From assembly GCA_004293675.1 (NCBI GenBank), contig READ01000011.1, forward strand, positions 144,703 to 208,702: a stretch of DNA of 64,000 nucleotides, written 5' to 3'. The DNA is from Betaproteobacteria bacterium. Its GTDB lineage: Bacteria > Pseudomonadota > Gammaproteobacteria > Burkholderiales > Casimicrobiaceae. Positions 57,725 to 64,000 of this stretch are shown piece by piece. The translations under genes were made by a program, and so were the position numbers. The notes beneath the pieces are model-generated. The model was not told the DNA's origin, did no database searches, and worked only from the letters and a program-made list of their open reading frames with translations. Numbering within the stretch: the stretch's first letter is position 1; the number at the start of each line of letters is the position of its first letter.

Positions 57725-60113
57725 CCGAGAAATCCTCATGTGGCTTGCGGGTGGTACTGCCGCCATCGCGATCACATCCGCCTGGTTTGCTTTGCGCCCC
57801 CGACGAGGTGAGCTGGCGTTAGCAAACCATAGCTCCGCTTTAACGGCGCGGACGTCTTCCGAAGCAGCCGGGACGCTCCTTGTCCTCGATGCAGATGCAC
57901 TGATCGAACAACTCGGACTACAAGGCGAGATTCATCTCATCGCGGAGTTGATCGGCATCTCGCGCGTGAACTTCAACAAGGATGTCCTACCAACCATTCG
58001 CGCCGTCGTCGAGTTTTCGCAACTCCTTCCCGCCTCGCAGTCGCACCATCACGCAAATCCTGGTGGACTCGCTCAGCACGTCATTGACGTTGCGCGCCGC
58101 GCGCTAGCCATTCGTGGGGGAAGAGAGCTTCCCGTAGGGTGTTCGCCAGAAGACCGTGCTCGCAGAAAACATCGTTGGTCAGTAGGTGTGTTTCTGGTCG
58201 CGCTATTGCACGACATCGGTAAACCGATCACCGACGTCATTGTGCAATTCAGCGACCTGTCATCCACCGATCTTCGTCGGTGGCAGCCACTCACCGGTTC
58301 GATGCGCGATATGGGTCTTAAGACCTACTCGGTGGTGTTCCCTGGGTCGGGTGAGCGCGAGTATCGCGCTCATGAGAAGCTTGGAATCGTTTTGTTGCAA
58401 AGATGCGCTCCTGCGCATGTACTCAGCTGGCTTGGGGAAGATGCGGAGCTGATGCAGTCGATGTTTGCTCTGTTATCGGGTGACCACGAAAAAGCCGGAG
58501 TGCTAGCCGAAATTGTTCGTCAAGCCGATATGGAGAGCACCGCTCACAATTTACGCCACGGGTCGCGTGTGCGTTTCAGTGCTGCGAAGCAGACACCATT
58601 GATTGAAGTGCTGATGCAGCGCCTTCGGCATTTGCTCTCTCACGTCGACGGCGTTTCAATCCCATTGAACGCCTCGGGTGCGGGTGGATTTGTTGGAGCA
58701 GATTTCACCTGGTTGGTGGTTCCACGTGTCGTAGACCTGTTGATAGAAGACATCAAACGTGTCGAACCAAACCGTTCGCTGCCGTCAGATCGTACGCGCA
58801 TCTTCGACACGTTTCAAGAGTTTGGAGCAATCGAGGCACGACCTGGCACAACCCAGTGTGTCTGGAAAATCAGGGTACGCGGCGGTAACGCCGAAACTGG
58901 CACAGACTTCGTTCATGAGTTGAGTGCATTGAAGTTTTCGACATCGCTGCTATTCAAAGCAGCACCAAAGCAGTTCGAGGGCCGTATCGAGGTTGTAGGC
59001 GAGGCAACAACTGCCAGTTCGACCAACACTGCACCTGCTCTTGTAGCGCCCACTGCGATGGCGTCCGCAACGATAACTGGAGCCCAACCCCTCGCACCAC
59101 TATCAAACATGGATCAATCCTCAATTGCGCAGAAGCAACCCACCTCGTCGGTTCAGTCGGTAACTGTGCCGCCGTCACAGACCGATCAGATCGCGCAGGC
59201 CGCTGCGCCTATCGATCAACCTCTGCCGATGGAAGTAGAAGTACAGGGGCTTCCGCTAGCGCAAGCAAACCCATTGAGTTCACTGAAAGAAAAAAAGAAA
59301 CTTCCCTCGCCGGGTGCACGTGAGGTCATGTTGAGCGCATCACCTTCTATCGTGGAACAGGTCAGCGTGACGAGCGCGGTTGCTGCGCAAGCGATCGTCA
59401 CAGAAGTAACAAGCAACAACACGAGCGCAAGCGCGATGCTAGATTCGTTACTCGGCAACATGACAGAAAACACAACATCAATCGGCTCTGCGGCTGCACC
59501 GCAGGTGATCGACAAGCGACAACTACATCTTGTGCTTCCACCAGTTGTGGAAGACTTCGCCTCGGTGAATCGCCCACCAGAAACCGAACAGTCCATGCCG
59601 GCAGCGACCGCATCACACTCGGCGATGGCACCGCTTCCGCCGGTAGTTGTTCCGCACCCCGCAAAACTCGCTGAATCCCACGGGATGGGACCGCTCGCTA
59701 GCGGTTTCATTCGATGGCTTCAGGAAGGACTGGCACAGCAAACCATTGAATGCAACGGTTCGAACGCATTTTTTCACACGCTGGATGAAGGCGTAGGACT
59801 GGTTTCCCCACGCGCGTTCCAAGTGTTTGCTGCGTCGCTCACGAAGGAGCTACAACCAGGACACAAACTCCCGAAAGAACTCTCGCAAACGGTCATTGCG
59901 CATGTAAGCAAGATTCAATCTGAACTGAAAAAAGCAAAAGTCGTGCGACAAAACGGCGACAAAGTGCGTCCCGATTACTTTCACGCGTATGTAATCGCGT
60001 CGAGTCAGAAACGAATCAACATGATGCTGATTGACGAGCCAGCGGCGTACTTCAGTTCGCTGCCGCCGCCCAACCGCTTACTCAGTCGTGCACAACTTCA
60101 GTCCATCGCGTAG
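57717..60113 (+). CDS. traI: MOBH-family TraI relaxase
   Basis: The 798-residue product from a GTG start has an N-terminal hydrophobic segment (EILMWLAGGTAAIAITSAWFAL). The MOBH/TraI_2 domain has SQSHHHANPGGLAQHVIDVARRA at about 107-130 (the histidine box), VALLHDIGKPITDV at about 158-172 (HD motif), and SGDHEKAGVLAEIVRQADM. A long Ala/Ser/Thr linker (about 410-640) and a C-terminal TraI_2_C-like domain follow (GFIRWLQEGLAQQTIECNGSNAFFHTLDEGVGLVSPRAF). It would nick at oriT and lead DNA into the recipient, using a metal-dependent HD centre. traD follows 17 bases later. Confidence 0.93.
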   Translation: MFSREILMWLAGGTAAIAITSAWFALRPRRGELALANHSSALTARTSSEAAGTLLVLDADALIEQLGLQGEIHLIAELIGISRVNFNKDVLPTIRAVVEFSQLLPASQSHHHANPGGLAQHVIDVARRALAIRGGRELPVGCSPEDRARRKHRWSVGVFLVALLHDIGKPITDVIVQFSDLSSTDLRRWQPLTGSMRDMGLKTYSVVFPGSGEREYRAHEKLGIVLLQRCAPAHVLSWLGEDAELMQSMFALLSGDHEKAGVLAEIVRQADMESTAHNLRHGSRVRFSAAKQTPLIEVLMQRLRHLLSHVDGVSIPLNASGAGGFVGADFTWLVVPRVVDLLIEDIKRVEPNRSLPSDRTRIFDTFQEFGAIEARPGTTQCVWKIRVRGGNAETGTDFVHELSALKFSTSLLFKAAPKQFEGRIEVVGEATTASSTNTAPALVAPTAMASATITGAQPLAPLSNMDQSSIAQKQPTSSVQSVTVPPSQTDQIAQAAAPIDQPLPMEVEVQGLPLAQANPLSSLKEKKKLPSPGAREVMLSASPSIVEQVSVTSAVAAQAIVTEVTSNNTSASAMLDSLLGNMTENTTSIGSAAAPQVIDKRQLHLVLPPVVEDFASVNRPPETEQSMPAATASHSAMAPLPPVVVPHPAKLAESHGMGPLASGFIRWLQEGLAQQTIECNGSNAFFHTLDEGVGLVSPRAFQVFAASLTKELQPGHKLPKELSQTVIAHVSKIQSELKKAKVVRQNGDKVRPDYFHAYVIASSQKRINMMLIDEPAAYFSSLPPPNRLLSRAQLQSIA

Positions 60114-60130
60114 ACCAACACACAAAAAAG

Positions 60131-62188
60131 ATGAGTGACACTCCACCACTTGAAGGCCTATTGAGGCCACCCATAGAGCGGGTATCAGCGATATACGCTG
60201 GGATCAGCGCAGCTTTTCTTGTACTTAATCCGACCTGGGGGTTGCTGGTTCCTGCAATCGCTTATCCCGCCGCGCTGATCGCCGCCAGCGTCGCCGTAGT
60301 GCGATGGCGTCAAGCAAAAACGATCGCTGCTTATCATCGAAACCTTCGACGACTCAGTAAGTACGAACTGCGTTCCGCTGAGATTCCATTCTCCAGTAAA
60401 AAACTATTCATCGGAAAAGGGTTTGATTGGAAAACCAAGCACGCGCAGCGCTTGATGGAGACGCGTCTCCCAAAAAATGAGAAATACGTTCGTCGCAATC
60501 CGTTGGAGCAACGCGCAAGAGCGTTTGAACTTCACATCGAACACGGGAAATTTTCCGGACTGAGCAAGTACACCCAACGCTGGATTCCACCGCCACCGCC
60601 CGTCGGCGGCGATCCAGCGCTCCATGGTGTCGAGCCGATTGAATCGGACATCTGGGTTGATTTAGGTGAGCGTGTCGGGCACACGCTCATTCTCGGCACT
60701 ACGCGCGTCGGCAAGACGCGTCTCGCAGAAATTCTCATTACGCAAGACATCCGGCGCGGCGATACAGTGATTGTGTTTGATCCGAAGGGTGATGCTGACC
60801 TGTTGACACGCATGTACGTCGAAGCACACCGTGCAGGACGAGGCGACCAGTTTTACATGTTTCACTTGGGATTCCCAGAATGGTCGGCGCGATACAACCC
60901 GATTGGATCGTTCGCAAAAATTACGGAAGTTGCAACACGGCTCGCTGGAGCGCTGCCGGGTGAAGGACAAAGCGCAACGTTTCGTGAATTCGTATGGCGC
61001 TACGTCAACGTGATTGCACGTGCACTCGACAAACTTGGGTTCAAGCCCTCGTACGAGGAAATTTACGCACGCACGAACAACATCGACAGCCTGTGCGTTT
61101 CGTACTTCGAATACTGGCTCGATCGTGACGCAGCGGGATGGCGGGATGACTTCGTTGAGGGAGAGCGATCTAAATCCGACAAAGCACTGACCGAGCTTGC
61201 TCGAAAAACCGGACGCTCGATGCGAGCGATCGAGTTATCGGCTTTCATTCGTGAGCGAAACCTGCGTGACCCTGTCGGCGAAGCATTGTTCACAATCCTT
61301 TCAAACGATAAGACCTATTTCGAAAAACTGGTGGCCTCGCTTTACCCGTTGCTCGAAAAGCTCACCACGGGAAGCGTTTCGGAGTTGCTGAGTCCCAACT
61401 ACTCCAACACCAATGATCGACGCCCCATTTTCGATTGGATGCGGATCATCGAGTCGGGCGGCATTGTGTACGTGGGACTTGATGCACTTTCCGACCATGA
61501 GGTCGCCGGAGCTGTCGGAACCGCGATGTTCGCCGATCTTACGTCGGTAGCAGGACAAATCTACAAACACGGACAGTCGGCAGGGCAAAGTGCGCAGCAC
61601 TCGCCCCGCAAAACCTCCATTTATGCCGACGAGTTCAACGAACTCATTGGCGAGGAGTTCATCCCAATGGTGAATAAGGCCGGTGGCGCCGGTTATCAGG
61701 TCACCGCGCTCACACAGACTTGGAGCGACGTGGAAGCGCGTATCGGCAATGCGGCAAAAGCCGAACAAATTGGCGGAAACTTCAACACGCTCTACATGAT
61801 GCGAGTGAAGAACGTTGAGACCGCTGAACTTCTGACAAAGCAGCTTCCTGAGATCGAGTTGGTGACGACCACCCAGTCAAGCTCCGCTAGCGAGGGAGCC
61901 GATCCAACGCTCGTCGCGGGGTTTACCTCGCGAAACGAGGACAAGATTGGGGCCAAAGCTGGTGAGCTCGTCTCTGCCGCCGATCTGGTCAAGCTTCCAA
62001 AAGGACAGGCTTACGGTCTCGTAGAAGGGGGTCGGCTCGTGAAGCTCCGGCTGCCGCTGCCCGCGAAGGATGAAGCGGACTACCCAACACACTTAAAGAT
62101 GATTGCCGACAGAATGAGTGAGCGGTACGCGCAATCGAGTGAAACCTATGACGCGATGCTGACTGAGGGGCGAGGAATTGGCTGGTAG
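60131..62188 (+). CDS. traD: TraD coupling protein (T4CP)
   Basis: In this 685-residue protein two N-terminal membrane helices (IYAGISAAFLVLNPTWGLLVPAIAYPAALIAASVAVV) precede the VirD4/TraD ATPase. Walker A is HTLILGTTRVGKTRLAEIL (about residue 190), and IVFDPKGDADLL is the adjacent signature. Walker B is TSIYADEFNEL (about 496), followed by GYQVTALTQTWSDVEARIG. It hands relaxase-bound DNA to the channel. The next gene starts inside its 3' end. Confidence 0.95.
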   Translation: MSDTPPLEGLLRPPIERVSAIYAGISAAFLVLNPTWGLLVPAIAYPAALIAASVAVVRWRQAKTIAAYHRNLRRLSKYELRSAEIPFSSKKLFIGKGFDWKTKHAQRLMETRLPKNEKYVRRNPLEQRARAFELHIEHGKFSGLSKYTQRWIPPPPPVGGDPALHGVEPIESDIWVDLGERVGHTLILGTTRVGKTRLAEILITQDIRRGDTVIVFDPKGDADLLTRMYVEAHRAGRGDQFYMFHLGFPEWSARYNPIGSFAKITEVATRLAGALPGEGQSATFREFVWRYVNVIARALDKLGFKPSYEEIYARTNNIDSLCVSYFEYWLDRDAAGWRDDFVEGERSKSDKALTELARKTGRSMRAIELSAFIRERNLRDPVGEALFTILSNDKTYFEKLVASLYPLLEKLTTGSVSELLSPNYSNTNDRRPIFDWMRIIESGGIVYVGLDALSDHEVAGAVGTAMFADLTSVAGQIYKHGQSAGQSAQHSPRKTSIYADEFNELIGEEFIPMVNKAGGAGYQVTALTQTWSDVEARIGNAAKAEQIGGNFNTLYMMRVKNVETAELLTKQLPEIELVTTTQSSSASEGADPTLVAGFTSRNEDKIGAKAGELVSAADLVKLPKGQAYGLVEGGRLVKLRLPLPAKDEADYPTHLKMIADRMSERYAQSSETYDAMLTEGRGIGW

Positions 62189-62894
62189 TAACACTGAACC
62201 ACGTTTGCCCGGTTTCTTAGGCACGATCAAGTGGCTCGTTTACATGTTCGTGTTGACCTTGATCGTCGATTTAACCGTGGCATTCTTCGCAGGCACAACA
62301 CACCTACAAGCTGTGTTGCGCTCCGATTTGGCCTACATCAGCAACATCGATGCGAAGCACTCCGACGACCAGTACAACCGATCCATCCGCACAGCAAACA
62401 CGCTCTATCGATGGGTGTTCGTTGCGAGCGGTGTCGATGCTGTAGGTCAGCGCTACTCGCGGCCTGAACAGTTTGATCCGCACGCCGCTGACGGCAAATC
62501 GTCAGCTCAGAAAGCCCGTCAGGTTGACGATCACATACTGGCGAAGTTCTATGTGATGAGCTGGCCTGCGATTGAATCTGCAATGCTTGGCTTGCAAATC
62601 TACGGAGTGCGTCTTGGGGTTGTTTTTTCGATGGTTCCGCTTGCGATCTTGTTGTTTTTGGGCGCGGCGGTTGATGGCTACGTTGTACGTGAAATCAGAA
62701 AACATCAGGCCGCTCGTGAATCTTCTGACAGGCACAACATCGCCATTGCGGGCATCTACATTTCAATCTTACTTACGGGTGTTTATCTGATGATTCCTGT
62801 GTCGGTCGATCCGCGATGGGTTCTGTTTCCGGCCATCGCGATCAACGCGTGGCTTATCTGGTGTGCAGTGGCATATTTCAAAAAGTACCTCTAG
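62178..62894 (+). CDS. DUF4400 (TraJ-like) membrane protein
   Basis: The 238-residue product starts at TTG 62178, preceded by CGAGGAA and overlapping traD by 11 bases. It has hydrophobic segments near residues 17-37, 140-165, 188-208 and 218-235, and the segment TANTLYRWVFVASGVDAVGQRY, typical of the DUF4400 protein encoded after traD in SXT/R391 and IncA/C elements. It is needed for transfer there; the biochemical role is unclear. Confidence 0.85.
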   Translation: MAGSNTEPRLPGFLGTIKWLVYMFVLTLIVDLTVAFFAGTTHLQAVLRSDLAYISNIDAKHSDDQYNRSIRTANTLYRWVFVASGVDAVGQRYSRPEQFDPHAADGKSSAQKARQVDDHILAKFYVMSWPAIESAMLGLQIYGVRLGVVFSMVPLAILLFLGAAVDGYVVREIRKHQAARESSDRHNIAIAGIYISILLTGVYLMIPVSVDPRWVLFPAIAINAWLIWCAVAYFKKYL

Positions 62895-62942
62895 AAGCAA
62901 AATTGTCTTGGGAACTGGCGACTAACCACACCAGGACACAAC

Positions 62943-63923
62943 ATGAAATTAACTGAACTTTTAGATGAATATCTTGCTTTACGATTTATGCGTGCTATCT
63001 CCAGCGAAAACTACCGAAGCTCTGTGGCGCGGTTTCTTTCGAGCGAATCCATCAACAACGAAGATCTCAGGATCGAGGAGCTAAACGAGATCATCCTCGC
63101 ACGCTGGCGAGACGAGATCATTCACAAACGTGGGCGAAGCATTGTCACTTACAACACCTATAGAAATCATCTCAACGTGTTATTCCGCTACGCGGTCAAG
63201 CGCGGACACCTCTCGAAAAATCCGTTTGAATTTGTTGGACGCGCAAAAAGCCCGACGTTGTTGCCCAAGTGCATTGACTTCGCAACCTACGATGCGGCGA
63301 TAGCACGAATCAACGTACATGCGACCGATAAGGCGTTTTCTCGCGCTACGCGTCTCAAGCCGCAGTGGTATTGGCAAGCGGTCCTCAAAACACTGCTCTT
63401 GACGGGAATGCGGCGTGGCCAACTCATTGGTCTTCGATGGGGCGACGTGGACTTCGAACGCTCTCTGATTCGTCTTCGACACGAGACCTCCAAGAATCAC
63501 GTCGAGCACTTCATCCCGCTCTTCGCGCAATTGCGAGATGACTTTTTGAATCTTCGTCGCCGCGCCCTTGAAGTTCGGACGACCATTCGTGACACTGATC
63601 AAGTGTTCGACTGCGCTCACTTTCGTGATCTAGCAAAGTACCGCGGTCGAAGCGAACTGAATGTGGCGGACATCAAGGCGTTCTTCCAAAAACTCTCGGA
63701 CGAAATCGGTGTCAAGATCACACCACATCGACTCCGCCACACGGCAGCTACGGAGCTCGCGATGTCCACACTAGACCTACGCGCAATTCAAAAGCTGCTT
63801 GGTCATCAGACTGATCGTACGACGCTGACCTACATCCGAAGCAAGACCGACGACATCCAAGACTTGTGGGATCGCCGGTGCAGGCTCGGCGGAGTCAGCC
63901 GACACGTTGACAAATCATGCTGA
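62943..63923 (+). CDS. Tyrosine recombinase (phage integrase family)
   Basis: In this 326-residue protein the core-binding domain (LTELLDEYLALRFMRAISSENYRSSVARFL) is followed by a catalytic domain. It has the arginine in LLTGMRRGQLIGLRWGDVD (about 155), the lysine region HETSKNHVEHFIPL, ITPHRLRHTAATELAM (about 259-274), LLGHQTDRTTL (about 286) and the tyrosine in LTYIRSKTDD (about 296). It is unlike the 16547-17728 integrase in length and motif details. It sits after the relaxase operon and before an open, gene-free right edge, so it may be the element's own integrase if the attachment site is near. Confidence 0.88.
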   Translation: MKLTELLDEYLALRFMRAISSENYRSSVARFLSSESINNEDLRIEELNEIILARWRDEIIHKRGRSIVTYNTYRNHLNVLFRYAVKRGHLSKNPFEFVGRAKSPTLLPKCIDFATYDAAIARINVHATDKAFSRATRLKPQWYWQAVLKTLLLTGMRRGQLIGLRWGDVDFERSLIRLRHETSKNHVEHFIPLFAQLRDDFLNLRRRALEVRTTIRDTDQVFDCAHFRDLAKYRGRSELNVADIKAFFQKLSDEIGVKITPHRLRHTAATELAMSTLDLRAIQKLLGHQTDRTTLTYIRSKTDDIQDLWDRRCRLGGVSRHVDKSC

Positions 63924-64000
63924 TTACGGCAAACTATTTGTGCGAATTAGTTCATTGATCTCGCAATCCGTACAGTAAACAATACAACGATCCCCCACCT

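Noticed and set aside
63924..64000. Attachment site or tRNA end near the right-edge integrase
   Set aside because: The 77 bases after the integrase show no tRNA-like cloverleaf and no repeat of another part of the window.

Overview
The window holds most of a conjugative element of a proteobacterium, most likely an integrative and conjugative element (ICE). A beta- or gammaproteobacterial host is an inference from gene families and from a mid-50s G+C estimated by eye. The transfer genes have the SXT/R391- and IncHI-like layout: a MOBH (HD-domain) TraI relaxase, TraD, a DUF4400 partner, and an F-type set traL-E-K-B-dsbC-V-A-C-trbI-trhF-trbC/W-U-N-F-H-G. The maintenance genes (ssb, topB, DUF3577/STY4534-type and DUF3275 proteins, an ArdB fusion, a SNF2-like helicase, XerD-like integrases) are those found on SPI-7/PFGI-1-like genomic islands. 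No tRNA, rRNA, attachment site or plasmid rep gene was found, so the ends of the element probably lie outside the window.

Layout. 1-6078: a partial minus-strand gene, ssb, a KfrA-like DNA-binding protein, topoisomerase III and a small ribbon-helix-helix operon. 6079-16520: a plus-strand block of small ICE genes, a HicB/HicA pair, a DNA methylase-like protein, an ArdB fusion and a large helicase. In this block nearly every transcription unit starts with, or is punctuated by, a recurrent structured leader. 16547-18583: a minus-strand tyrosine recombinase and its helix-turn-helix neighbour, with a strong operator-like palindrome upstream. 18857-21416: RMF-like protein, secreted nuclease, KfrA-like protein and HNH protein. 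21497-23901: an MBOAT plus SGNH-like cassette, probably cargo. 24199-25443: orphan RelB-like antitoxin, DUF29 protein and a small membrane protein. 56721 down to 25459: one tightly packed minus-strand transfer operon of 23 genes. It opens with a giant surface protein of about 2,380 residues and carries a small RRXRR/PLMP-like protein between pilin and TraC. 57266-62894: the divergent plus-strand relaxase and coupling-protein operon. 62943-63923: a second tyrosine recombinase.

The most notable signal is non-coding. Five copies of a compact pseudoknot with an inserted hairpin lie at 6221, 7405, 8674, 10161 and 12604. All three helices show compensatory changes between copies, and the unpaired CAG, TGNA and terminal TA are kept. 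Seven copies of a second element, a stem-loop followed by a hairpin that pairs with the Shine-Dalgarno GGAG, sit directly in front of start codons at 6342, 6857, 8793, 9211, 10280, 12715 and 13871. Pseudoknots precede the first gene of a unit, while the second element also precedes internal genes. Together they look like a shared post-transcriptional control layer. The pseudoknot recalls the published STAXI motif (associated with ssb, topoisomerase, antirestriction and XerDC genes), but identity with STAXI is not established here.
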